From Luteimonas rhizosphaericola (lineage in GTDB: Bacteria; Pseudomonadota; Gammaproteobacteria; Xanthomonadales; Xanthomonadaceae), in the NCBI RefSeq assembly GCF_029888045.1, contig NZ_JARXRN010000021.1:232935-296934 (forward strand): a stretch of 64,000 nt of DNA, read 5' to 3'. Shown here piece after piece: positions 53,173 to 61,168 of the stretch; the first letter of the stretch is position 1, and each line of letters starts with the position of its first letter. A program made the position numbers and the translations under genes. Below the pieces are notes generated by a model. That model was not told the origin of the DNA and did not search any database. It saw only the letters and a program-made list of their open reading frames with translations.

Positions 53173-54618
53173 ATGAACGCACAATTGAAGACCTTCTCCC
53201 AGGAAGGCGACTACAAGGTCGCCGACATCTCGCTGGCCGACTGGGGCCGCAAGGAAATCGACATCGCCGAGCACGAGATGCCCGGCCTGATGTCCATCCG
53301 CCGCAAGCACGCCGCCGACGCCCCGCTCAAGGGCGTGCGCGTGACCGGCTCGCTGCACATGACCATCCAGACCGCGGTGCTGATCGAGACGCTCAAGGAC
53401 ATCGGCGCCGACGTGCGCTGGGCCTCGTGCAACATCTTCAGCACCCAGGACCACGCCGCCGCGGCGATCGCCGCCACCGGCACCCCGGTGTTCGCCTGGA
53501 AGGGCGAGACGCTGGAGGAGTACTGGGACTGCACGCTCGACGCGCTGTCCTTCCCCGACGGCAAGGGCGGCTTCCTCGGCCCGCAACTGGTGGTGGACGA
53601 CGGCGGCGACGTGACCCTGCTGATCCACAAGGGCTTCGAGCTCGAGCAGGGCGACGAGTCCTGGGTGAACGGGCCTTCCGGCAGCCACGAGGAGCAGGTG
53701 ATCAAGACCCTGCTCAAGCGCGTGGCCAAGGAGCGTCCCGGCTTCTGGAAGGCCGTCGTCGCCGACTGGAAGGGCGTGTCGGAGGAAACCACCACCGGCG
53801 TGCACCGCCTCTACCAGCTGGCCGAGCGCGGCAAGCTGCTGGTGCCGGCGATCAACGTCAACGACTCGGTCACCAAGTCGAAGTTCGACAACCTCTACGG
53901 CTGCCGCGAGTCGCTGGCCGACGGCCTCAAGCGCGCGCTCGACGTGATGCTGGCCGGCAAGGTGGCCGTGGTCTGCGGCTATGGCGACGTCGGCAAGGGT
54001 TCGGCGGCCTCGCTGCGCGCTTACGGCGCGCGCGTGATCGTGACCGAGATCGATCCGATCTGCGCCCTGCAGGCGGCGATGGAGGGCTTTGAAGTCACCA
54101 CGATCGAGGACACCCTCGGCCGCGCCGACATCTACGTCACCACCACCGGCAACAAGGACATCATCACCCTCGACCACATGAAGGCGATGAAGGACCAGGC
54201 CATCGTCTGCAACATCGGCCACTTCGACAACGAGATCCAGGTCGATGCGCTGTACGCGTCGGGCGCGGTGAAGACCAACATCAAGCCGCAGGTGGACAAG
54301 TTCACCTTCGCCAACGGCAATGCGATCTTCCTGCTGGCCGAGGGCCGCCTGGTGAACCTGGGCTGCGCGACCGGGCATCCGAGCTTCGTGATGTCGAACT
54401 CGTTCTCCAACCAGACCCTGGCCCAGATCGACCTGTGGGCGAACAGGGACGCCTACGAGTCGAAGGTCTACATCCTGCCCAAGCAGCTCGACGAGGAAGT
54501 CGCGCGCCTGCACCTGGAAAAGATCGGCGTGAAGCTGACCAAGCTCACGAAGGAGCAGGCCGACTACCTCGGCGTGGCGGTCGAAGGCCCGTACAAGCCG
54601 GAGCACTACCGCTACTGA
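53173..54618 (+). CDS. ahcY: Adenosylhomocysteinase (SAH hydrolase)
   Basis: Splits S-adenosylhomocysteine into adenosine and homocysteine, relieving inhibition of methyltransferases. It has 481 residues from ATG 53173 (GGAG 6 bases upstream), in the range of proteobacterial enzymes. Motifs: [20 protein letters not shown] at the N-terminus, the NAD-binding site [40 protein letters not shown] with catalytic residues, and the C-terminal [20 protein letters not shown] with the conserved ending EHYRY. An SAH riboswitch precedes it. It is separated from metK by the ATP-grasp/alpha-E pair and followed by a hairpin terminator. Confidence 0.98.
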   Translation: MNAQLKTFSQEGDYKVADISLADWGRKEIDIAEHEMPGLMSIRRKHAADAPLKGVRVTGSLHMTIQTAVLIETLKDIGADVRWASCNIFSTQDHAAAAIAATGTPVFAWKGETLEEYWDCTLDALSFPDGKGGFLGPQLVVDDGGDVTLLIHKGFELEQGDESWVNGPSGSHEEQVIKTLLKRVAKERPGFWKAVVADWKGVSEETTTGVHRLYQLAERGKLLVPAINVNDSVTKSKFDNLYGCRESLADGLKRALDVMLAGKVAVVCGYGDVGKGSAASLRAYGARVIVTEIDPICALQAAMEGFEVTTIEDTLGRADIYVTTTGNKDIITLDHMKAMKDQAIVCNIGHFDNEIQVDALYASGAVKTNIKPQVDKFTFANGNAIFLLAEGRLVNLGCATGHPSFVMSNSFSNQTLAQIDLWANRDAYESKVYILPKQLDEEVARLHLEKIGVKLTKLTKEQADYLGVAVEGPYKPEHYRY

Positions 54619-54643
54619 GCGGGCCCGGCCAGGCGGCATCTCG

Positions 54644-54668
54644 ACGGGCGCCTTCGGGCGCCCGTTGC
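54644..54668 (+). terminator. Terminator-like hairpin after ahcY
   Basis: A perfect 9-bp stem (54644-54652 with 54657-54665) with a TTCG tetraloop lies 26 bases past the ahcY stop. The T-run is poor (TGCGTG), so efficiency is uncertain. Confidence 0.65.
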
Positions 54669-54742
54669 GTGTCCGGTACCCGCTTGTCCCCGGCGCGCGC
54701 GGGACCTACCCTGCGGCGCACCGCCCGCATGGATCCGACGCG

Positions 54743-55354
54743 ATGCCCGAACCGACCATCCCCGGACCCGACGGCCGCCCGCGCTGCCGCTGGTGCGCGG
54801 CGGCGCCCGAGTTCTTCGACTACCACGACCGCGAATGGGGCTTCCCGGTCGCCGACGACCGGCGCCTGTTCGAGAAGCTGTGCCTGGAAAGTTTCCAGTC
54901 CGGCCTGAGCTGGCGCACGATCCTGGCCAAGCGCGAGAATTTCCGCGCCGCGTTCGCGGGCTTCGACTTCGATGCGGTGGCGCGCTTCGGACCGCGCGAG
55001 GCCGAGCGCCTGCTCGGCGACGCCGGCATCGTGCGCCATCGCGGCAAGATCGAGGCGGTGATCAACAACGCCGCCCGCGCCCGCGAGCTTGTCGACGCCG
55101 AAGGCTCGCTCGCCGCCTTCGTCTGGCGCTACGAGGCCGGGCGGGAAGCGGATGGCGCGGCGCAGGCCGTGTCGACGTCCCCCGAATCCGTGGCGCTGTC
55201 GAAGGAGTTCAAGCGCCGCGGCTGGGCCTTCGTGGGTCCGACGACGGTCTACGCCTTCATGCAGGCGATGGGGCTGGTGAACGACCACGCGCACGCCTGC
55301 GTGGTCCGCACGGAGGTCGAGGCGGCACGCGCGGCGTTCCGCCGGCCCGCGTAG
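54743..55354 (+). CDS. tag: DNA-3-methyladenine glycosylase I
   Basis: Removes 3-methyladenine from alkylated DNA as the first step of base excision repair. The 203-residue protein matches E. coli Tag (187). The zinc-binding pieces are RCRWCAAAPEFFDYHDREWG (Cys and His) and LVNDHAHACVVR near the C-terminus (His and Cys). LCLESFQSGLSWRTILAKRE and AGIVRHRGKIEAVINNA are the usual glycosylase blocks. Start at ATG 54743, just before the short Pro-rich lead to RCRWC. It follows ahcY on the same strand after 125 bases. Confidence 0.96.
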   Translation: MPEPTIPGPDGRPRCRWCAAAPEFFDYHDREWGFPVADDRRLFEKLCLESFQSGLSWRTILAKRENFRAAFAGFDFDAVARFGPREAERLLGDAGIVRHRGKIEAVINNAARARELVDAEGSLAAFVWRYEAGREADGAAQAVSTSPESVALSKEFKRRGWAFVGPTTVYAFMQAMGLVNDHAHACVVRTEVEAARAAFRRPA

Positions 55355-55430
55355 TCGCGCGCCCCGCGCGTGCCGAAGCCCGCGGACGACGCGCACATGG
55401 GCTGTCGGGTCCGGTACGGACAGCCGCCAC

Positions 55431-55988
55431 TCACGGCCGCCAGTTCGCGTTGCGCTCCCAGAACTCCACGCTGCGGCGATAGGCGTCGCGATCCAGCGGC
55501 ACGCCCGACCCTCCTTCCTCCACGCCCAGCGCATTGCGCATCATGGTCACCGGCGCCATCGGGATCTCCTCCGGCGCCATCGTGTACAGGCAGCCGACGA
55601 TGCCCCAGTCGCCGTCGATCGGGGCGCCCTCGGTCGCCAGCTGTTCCGCGCTGTAGAGGATTGCGACCAGGTAGTCGGCCACCGGCGGCTCGACGCCCTC
55701 GAACCAGCGCACCAGCACCGGCAGTTCGTCGCGCGAGCGCGCTTCGTAGGCCGAGCGCAGCAGGTGGCGGTTGTCGTCGGTGACCGGCACGGTGAGGCAG
55801 CGCGTCGAGGTCCAGTTGCGATGCACGTGCAGCCGGCAGAACGGCGCGTAGCCGTCCAGCACCCGCAGCGGCGCGTGGTCGTTGAGATGGCGCTCGAACT
55901 GCGACGGCGTGCAGTCCTGGATGGTGTTGCGCCGCGGCGCGCGCGGAAACAGTCGCGCGCGGGCGAACGGAGTGAGGACGATGCGCAT
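55431..55988 (-). CDS. DUF3228 family protein
   Basis: A 185-residue protein from ATG 55988. I recognise the DUF3228 pattern: RIVLTPFARARLFPR at the start, DGYAPFCRLHVHRNWTSTRC, VTDDNRHLLRSAYEARSRDE, DWGIVGCLYTMAPEEIPMAP and the highly conserved tail MMRNALGVEEGGSGVPLDRD. No signal peptide or membrane segment. Biochemical role unknown. Convergent with tag and divergent from metF. Confidence 0.88.
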   Translation of the reverse strand: MRIVLTPFARARLFPRAPRRNTIQDCTPSQFERHLNDHAPLRVLDGYAPFCRLHVHRNWTSTRCLTVPVTDDNRHLLRSAYEARSRDELPVLVRWFEGVEPPVADYLVAILYSAEQLATEGAPIDGDWGIVGCLYTMAPEEIPMAPVTMMRNALGVEEGGSGVPLDRDAYRRSVEFWERNANWRP

Positions 55989-56225
55989 GGCGCCATGATG
56001 CCAAACGCGCGATCCGGGACCCTGCCAGGCCATCGGAGCGACGGCCGGCGCGGCGGGAGGCCCGCCCCGGCGTCAAGCACCGGCGTCGCGCGCTCCCGAC
56101 GCCGCCTCGTCCCGTCCCCCCTCGATCACCGGCCCCGTCCCCGGATCACTCTCCGCAGCCACGCCTGCCGCGGTCCGCGCGAGGCACCCCGGAACACGGG
56201 CGGTGTCGCAAAAGTCTTATCATCC

Positions 56226-56246
56226 ATCGCGATACAGAGATATAAT
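56226..56246 (+). promoter_or_regulatory. metF promoter with adjacent palindrome
   Basis: TATAAT at 56241-56246 is a perfect -10 box, 29 bases from the metF start. No -35 box is seen; instead an 8-bp palindrome ATCGCGAT (56226-56233) sits in the spacer, where a regulator could bind. The A/T-rich stretch 56208-56246 stands out locally. Confidence 0.6.
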
Positions 56247-56274
56247 CCGCCCGTCCCCGCCGCGGCCGCCGTCG

Positions 56275-57099
56275 ATGATCCCCGTCAGCTTCGAGTTCTA
56301 TCCGCCCAAGACCGACGACCAGCGCGAGCAGCTTGACCGCACCGTGTCCCGGCTCAGGTCGCACGCGCCGGACTACGTCTCGTGCACGTTCGGGGCCGGC
56401 GGTTCGACCCTGAGCTACACCGCCGACACCGTGCGCCGGCTGCTGCAGGACCACGGCTTGGACGCGGCCCCGCACCTGTCCTGCGTCGGCGGCACGCGCG
56501 CGGAGATCGCCGAGCTGCTCGATCAGTACCGCGCGCTCGGCTGCCGCCGCCTGGTCGCCCTGCGCGGCGACCTGCCTTCGGGCATGGGCCATCCGGGCGA
56601 CCTGCGCTACGCCGCGGACCTGATCGGCTTCATCCGGGAACGCCACGGCGCTCACTTCCACGTCGAGGTCGGCGCCTATCCGGAGATGCATCCGCAGGCG
56701 GAGGACGCGCTGACGGACCTGCGCCACTTCAAGGCCAAGGTCGACGCCGGCGCCGATGGCGCGATCACGCAGTACTTCTACAACGCCGACGCCTACTTCC
56801 ACTTCGTCGATGCGGTGCGCGCGCTCGGGGTGGAAGTGCCGATCGTGCCGGGAATCATGCCGATCTCGAACTTCGCCCAGCTGCGGCGGTTCTCCGAGCA
56901 GTGCGGCGCCGAGATCCCGCGCTGGATCACGAAGAAGATGCAGGCGATGGGCGACGACGCCGGCGCGATCCGCGAGTTCGGCGCCGACATCGTCGCCCGG
57001 CTGTGCCGGCGGCTGGTCGACGGCGGCGCGCCCGCGCTGCACTTCTACACGCTCAACCTCGCCAAGCCGACCCAGGCGGTGCTCGCGCGCATGGCGTGA
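56275..57099 (+). CDS. metF: 5,10-methylenetetrahydrofolate reductase
   Basis: Reduces methylene-THF to methyl-THF with FAD and NADH, feeding methionine synthase. The 274-residue protein begins IPVSFEFYPPKTDDQREQLD (catalytic Glu in SFEFYPPK), then VSCTFGAGGSTLSYTADTVR, CRRLVALRGDLPSGMGHPGD, and GADGAITQYFYNADAYFHFV (FAD/folate residues). PGIMPISNFAQLRRFSEQCG and ALHFYTLNLAKPTQAVL complete the barrel. Start ATG 56275. Part of the methyl-cycle group with metK and ahcY. Transcribed from a TATAAT promoter. Confidence 0.97.
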   Translation: MIPVSFEFYPPKTDDQREQLDRTVSRLRSHAPDYVSCTFGAGGSTLSYTADTVRRLLQDHGLDAAPHLSCVGGTRAEIAELLDQYRALGCRRLVALRGDLPSGMGHPGDLRYAADLIGFIRERHGAHFHVEVGAYPEMHPQAEDALTDLRHFKAKVDAGADGAITQYFYNADAYFHFVDAVRALGVEVPIVPGIMPISNFAQLRRFSEQCGAEIPRWITKKMQAMGDDAGAIREFGADIVARLCRRLVDGGAPALHFYTLNLAKPTQAVLARMA

Positions 57100-57143
57100 G
57101 GCCGCGCCGACACCCCGCGCGCCGGGTCGCAGACCTGGCGGAC

Positions 57144-58259
57144 TCAGGCGTGCTCGGTGCGGTTGCGGCCGGCGATCTTGGCGCGATACAGCGCCGCATC
57201 GACGTCGCCGTAGAACGCGTCGGCGTCTTCGTGGCGCGCAGGATCGAACTGGCCGCAGCCGATGCTGACGGTCACCGCCACCTCGCGGTCCAGTGCCTGC
57301 ACGGGTTGCCCGGCCAGCGCCTTGCGGAAGGCTTCCGCCCGCTGCGATGCCTGCGCGCGCGCGGCCCGGATGACCACCCCGAATTCCTCGCCGCCGAGCC
57401 GCACCGGCAGGTCGCCCGGCTCGCGGAAGTGCTCGCGCAGGCGCTGGGCCAGCGCCACCAGGCAGGCATCCCCGGCGCGGTGGCCGAGGCTGTCGTTGAT
57501 GCGCTTGAAGTGGTCTACGTCGATGATCAGCAGCGACACCGCACGCGCCGGCGCCGCACCGTCCACGGCCCGCGCCAGCGCGGCGCCGAATTCGCGCCGG
57601 TTGGCGAGCCCGGTCAGGCCGTCGACCTGGCTCTGGCGCTCGAACAGGTCGCGCTGGTGGCGCAGGTCCTCTTCCAGCTCCAGCCGCGTGCGGTACTCGC
57701 GGTGGCTGCGCCGCAGCACCATCAGCATGTACAGCATGTACACGCCCCACATGATCGCGACCCATTGCGATGCGCCCTGCCACAGCACCACCTGGCTGGG
57801 CACCATCACGCACAGGATCGCCACCACCGCGGGCGTGGTGCGCATGCACATCGTGTGCGCCAGAGCCATGCCGAACGCGCCCGAGAAGAGCAGTGCCACC
57901 AGGGGCGCCGGCTCCGGCAGCGCGGCGAAGGTCCAGGCGCTGAACGCGCCCCACAGCGCGGTCGAACCCAGCACCACCGCCCACAGCCGCCGCAGCTTGC
58001 GGCGCGCTTCGTCGACATCTGGCGCGGCGGACGGCCCGATCAGGCAGCGCGCGATCGCCAGCGCCAGCAGACCGCCCACCACCGCGAGCGCGTGCCAGCG
58101 CCATTGCCACAGGCCTGCGGCCAGGAACGCCAGCAGCGCCGCGACCGGATAGAAGAAGCCCCCCAGGCGCGCGCGCTCGCAGGATTCGCGCAGTTCCTGC
58201 AGCAAGAGGTTGCGCCCGCGCTGCGCCGCGCGCTGCTCGATGAATTCGTCCTGCGGCAT
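57144..58259 (-). CDS. Membrane diguanylate cyclase (GGDEF domain)
   Basis: A 371-residue protein with six hydrophobic segments between residues 35 and 190, then a coiled-coil linker (YRTRLELEEDLRHQRDLFER) and a GGDEF domain (about 205-371). Active-site features are intact: SQVDGLTGLANRREF, IIDVDHFKRINDSLGHRAGD with the guanine-binding Asn and Asp, and RLGGEEFGVVI. It should make c-di-GMP. The position of the inhibitory RxxD site reads EPGD, so product inhibition may be absent or weaker. The membrane part has no named sensor domain. Convergent with metF. Start ATG 58259. Confidence 0.93.
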   Translation of the reverse strand: MPQDEFIEQRAAQRGRNLLLQELRESCERARLGGFFYPVAALLAFLAAGLWQWRWHALAVVGGLLALAIARCLIGPSAAPDVDEARRKLRRLWAVVLGSTALWGAFSAWTFAALPEPAPLVALLFSGAFGMALAHTMCMRTTPAVVAILCVMVPSQVVLWQGASQWVAIMWGVYMLYMLMVLRRSHREYRTRLELEEDLRHQRDLFERQSQVDGLTGLANRREFGAALARAVDGAAPARAVSLLIIDVDHFKRINDSLGHRAGDACLVALAQRLREHFREPGDLPVRLGGEEFGVVIRAARAQASQRAEAFRKALAGQPVQALDREVAVTVSIGCGQFDPARHEDADAFYGDVDAALYRAKIAGRNRTEHA

Positions 58260-58439
58260 GTGCTGCGTCGTGCGCCGCGCCGGCGCGCGGCCCTCCCCCC
58301 TCGCCTTGCCCCTAGCGTACCCCCGGCGCCACCCGCCTGCCCATGGGTCCGGCATGAACGGGCGGGGCGCGCGAAGACGGCCTGAACGCGACGCGCCCGC
58401 GGACTTCCCGCGCGGCAGGCGCGGCGATAGGCTGCGGCG

Positions 58440-59120
58440 ATGCCGCACCCGTTCCAGCCCCGCGCCCTGGCCCTGCTCCTGCTGCTCGCGCTGCCGGCGC
58501 TCGCGCCGGCGGCGCAGGGCCAGATCCGCCGCTGCGTCACCGACGACGGCAGCCACGTCTACACCGACCGCGCCTGCAAGGACCTGGGCGCGACCGAGCG
58601 GGTGCCGCGCCAGGGCGTGGCCGACGCCCCCGGCGGGCGCTACATCCGCCGCGACTGCAGCCGCAACCTGCAGGACCTGGTGTTCGAGCTGACCTCCGCC
58701 ATCGACGGGCGCGACGTCAACCGCCTGGCCGGGATCTACCACTGGCCCGGCACGTCCTCGCGCACCGCCTACGCGATCATGGGCCGCCTCGACGCCATCG
58801 TGAACCGGCCGCTGATCGACGTCAGTCCGCTGCAGCCGCCGCCCGCGCCGACACTCCCGGCTGCGCCCGCGTCCGCCGGCAGCCTCACCTGGCGCAGCCC
58901 GGCGCGCCCGGAGATGCGCACCACCTCGAACCCGCAGACCGGCGGCGGAGCGGACGCTGCCCTGCCCGATTCGGTCCGGGCCGCCGCCCAGCGCGGGCAG
59001 CAGGCGCGTCGGGCCCCGACCGGGCTGGTGGTCGACCAGACGGTCGCCAACCGGATCACGCCGCTGCAGACGGTGTTCTCGCTGCGCCGGCACCTCGGAT
59101 GCTGGTGGGTGAGCCTGTAG
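58440..59120 (+). CDS. DUF4124-containing exported protein
   Basis: A 226-residue protein with a signal peptide (ALALLLLLALPALAPAAQG, cleavage near residue 27). DUF4124 follows: IRRCVTDDGSHVYTDRACKD, the short domain with a Cys pair and Y-(T/S)-D pattern. A helical segment NLQDLVFELTSAIDGRDVNR precedes a Pro/Ala-rich linker (LQPPPAPTLPAAPASAG), and the end RITPLQTVFSLRRHLGCWWV is conserved-looking. Role unknown; such proteins are periplasmic. Divergent from the GGDEF gene with 180 bases between starts. Confidence 0.82.
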   Translation: MPHPFQPRALALLLLLALPALAPAAQGQIRRCVTDDGSHVYTDRACKDLGATERVPRQGVADAPGGRYIRRDCSRNLQDLVFELTSAIDGRDVNRLAGIYHWPGTSSRTAYAIMGRLDAIVNRPLIDVSPLQPPPAPTLPAAPASAGSLTWRSPARPEMRTTSNPQTGGGADAALPDSVRAAAQRGQQARRAPTGLVVDQTVANRITPLQTVFSLRRHLGCWWVSL

Positions 59121-59207
59121 CCATCGGTGCCCGACGCAGCCGCGGGGCGGACGCGTGCGGGCGCCGCAATCGGGCAAAATGACGCTTTCGAACCTCGAGG
59201 GCGGCGC

Positions 59208-60119
59208 ATGCAGTACCCGGACTGGATCTGGCACAACGGCGCGATCAAGCCGTGGGCCGAAGGCACCACCCACGTCATGTCGCACGCGCTGCACTACGGC
59301 TCGTCCGTGTTCGAGGGCATCCGCTGCTACGACACCGCGCAGGGCCCGGCGATCTTCCGCCTCACCGACCACAACCGGCGCCTGTACCTGTCGGCCAAGA
59401 TCCACGAGATCGACATCCCCTACTCGCTGGAGCAGATCAACGCCGCCTGCCGCGAGGTGATCGCCGCCAACGGCAACACCACCGACTACCTGCGTCCGGT
59501 CGCCTACCGCGGCCTCGGCGGGTTCGGGCTCTCGGCCGAGACCCCGGTGGACGTGGCCGTAGCCACCTGGAAGATGGGCAAGTACCTGGGCGACGAGGCG
59601 CTGTCGAACGGCATCGACGCCTGCGTGTCGAGCTGGCAGCGGTTCGCCCCCAACACCATCCCCGCCGGCGCCAAGGCCGGTGGCAACTATCTGTCGGGCA
59701 CCCTGGTCGCGCGCGAGGCGCGGAGGCTGGGATTCGGCGAGGGCATCGCCCTGGCTTCGACCGGGCTGCTCAGCGAAGGCGCCGGCGAGAACCTGTTCCT
59801 GGTCTTCGACGGCGCGCTGCACACCACGCCGGTCAGCGCCGCGCTGCTCAACGGCATCACCCGCAACTCGATCATCACCCTGGCGCGCGATGCCGGCCTG
59901 ACGGTCATCGAGCGCGACCTGCCGCGCGAATACCTGTATCTGTGCGACGAGCTGTTCATGTGCGGCACGGCGGCGGAGATCACGCCGATCCGCTCGGTGG
60001 ACGGGCGCCAGGTCGGCGCCGGCAAGGCCGGGCCGGTGACGCGCCGGATCCAGGAGCTGTTCTTCGGCCTGTTCGACGGCGGCACGCAGGACAAATACGG
60101 CTGGCTCGAAGCGGTGTAG
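59208..60119 (+). CDS. ilvE: Branched-chain amino acid aminotransferase
   Basis: PLP enzyme that does the last step of valine, leucine and isoleucine synthesis. The 303-residue protein starts at ATG 59208 (GAGG upstream). Motifs: HYGSSVFEGIRCYDTAQG at the substrate pocket, the PLP lysine block FAPNTIPAGAKAGGNYLSGT (Lys in GAKAGGN), GFGEGIALASTGLLSEGAGE and NLFLVFDGALHTTPVSAALL with NGITRNSI. The C-terminus DLPREYLYLCDELFMCGTAA and EITPIRSVDGRQVGAGKAGP is standard class IV. Close to E. coli IlvE (309). Confidence 0.97.
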   Translation: MQYPDWIWHNGAIKPWAEGTTHVMSHALHYGSSVFEGIRCYDTAQGPAIFRLTDHNRRLYLSAKIHEIDIPYSLEQINAACREVIAANGNTTDYLRPVAYRGLGGFGLSAETPVDVAVATWKMGKYLGDEALSNGIDACVSSWQRFAPNTIPAGAKAGGNYLSGTLVAREARRLGFGEGIALASTGLLSEGAGENLFLVFDGALHTTPVSAALLNGITRNSIITLARDAGLTVIERDLPREYLYLCDELFMCGTAAEITPIRSVDGRQVGAGKAGPVTRRIQELFFGLFDGGTQDKYGWLEAV

Positions 60120-60252
60120 CGCTGTCGCCAGCCGCTGCGCCCCGGACCGCCGCACGGCGCGCGGCCGGGACCTGGACGGATCGAGCGCGCGGTCGTGTTG
60201 TCCTGGCCGACGACCACGTGGCGCGCTGCCCCGCACCGGATCGATGCGCCGC

Positions 60253-61017
60253 TCATGGATCGCCGCGGTCGCGCGTGGCCGCCTCGCCCGTGAGCGGCAC
60301 GAACCGCACCGGTATCACGACCCGTTCGTGCAGGCTGCCGTCCTCGCGCTTCTCCACCACCCGCAGCTCCTGCGTGGCGTGCAGCGGGCCGACCGGAATC
60401 ACCAGCCGCCCGCCCGGCGCGAGCTGTTCGAGCAGCGGCGGCGGAATGCGTTCGGGCGCGGCGGTCACCACGATGGCGCCGAACGGCGCGTGCTCCGGCC
60501 AGCCGGCGTAGCCGTCGCCGCTGCGCACGGCGACGTTGCTGTAGCCCAGCCGGCGCAACGTCAGCGCCGCCCGCGTCGCCAGTGGCGTGACGATCTCGAT
60601 GCTGTAGACCTCGCCCGCCAGTTCGGCCAGCACCGCCGCCTGGTAGCCCGAGCCGGTGCCCACCTCGAGCACCCGGTCGTCCGGCGCCGGGCGCGCGAGC
60701 TGGGTCATCAAGGCGACGATGTAGGGCTGGGAGATGGTCTGGTCGTGGCCGATCGGCAGCGGCTGGTCGCCGTAGGCCTGTTCGGCGAGCGCCTCGGGCA
60801 CGAAGCGGTGGCGGGGCACCCTGCGCATCGCGTCCAGCACGCGCGTATCGTCGATGCCGCGGGCGACGAGTTGCTGTTCGACCATCGCCTGGCGCGCGGC
60901 GGCCGCGGGATCGCCGCTGCCCAGGCCGGTCTGCGCGCAGGCCGCAACCGGCACCCAGCACAGGCCGAGCAGCCAGCGCCAGAAGCGGTGTTTCGGCTTG
61001 GGTGATGGGGTATCCAT
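60253..61017 (-). CDS. pcm: Exported protein-L-isoaspartate O-methyltransferase
   Basis: Repairs isoaspartyl residues by methylation with S-adenosylmethionine. The 254-residue protein is longer than cytoplasmic Pcm (about 208) because of an N-terminal extension with a hydrophobic core, FWRWLLGLCWVPVAACAQ (residues 12-29), that looks like a signal peptide or lipoprotein signal (VAAC). The methyltransferase core is intact: VLEVGTGSGYQAAVLAEL (motif I), VYSIEIVTPLATRAALTLRR, YSNVAVRSGDGYAGWPEHAP and VVTAAPERIPPPLLEQLAPG. A donor in the periplasm is not known, which makes export odd. Start ATG 61017 chosen as the beginning of the signal. Convergent with ilvE. Confidence 0.9.
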   Translation of the reverse strand: MDTPSPKPKHRFWRWLLGLCWVPVAACAQTGLGSGDPAAAARQAMVEQQLVARGIDDTRVLDAMRRVPRHRFVPEALAEQAYGDQPLPIGHDQTISQPYIVALMTQLARPAPDDRVLEVGTGSGYQAAVLAELAGEVYSIEIVTPLATRAALTLRRLGYSNVAVRSGDGYAGWPEHAPFGAIVVTAAPERIPPPLLEQLAPGGRLVIPVGPLHATQELRVVEKREDGSLHERVVIPVRFVPLTGEAATRDRGDP

Positions 61018-61087
61018 CGCCCGGCTCCATGCGGAATGGCGACGGAGCGCATCATCGCACGGCCACGCGCGTGGCCGGCGAGCGGAC

Positions 61088-61112
61088 CCCGGATGCGCTT
61101 GTCTTATCCGGG
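61088..61112. repeat. REP-like palindrome, copy D
   Basis: CCCGGAT and ATCCGGG arms flank GCGCTTGTCTT, the inverse orientation of copies A-C with a few changes in the loop. It lies between the histidine kinase stop and the pcm start, on the minus strand's transcribed path. Confidence 0.7.
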
Positions 61113-61168
61113 CTGCGTGATCGGAAGTTCGATGGCGCGGGGCGCGCACCGGCCGCCCGCGCGCCGGG

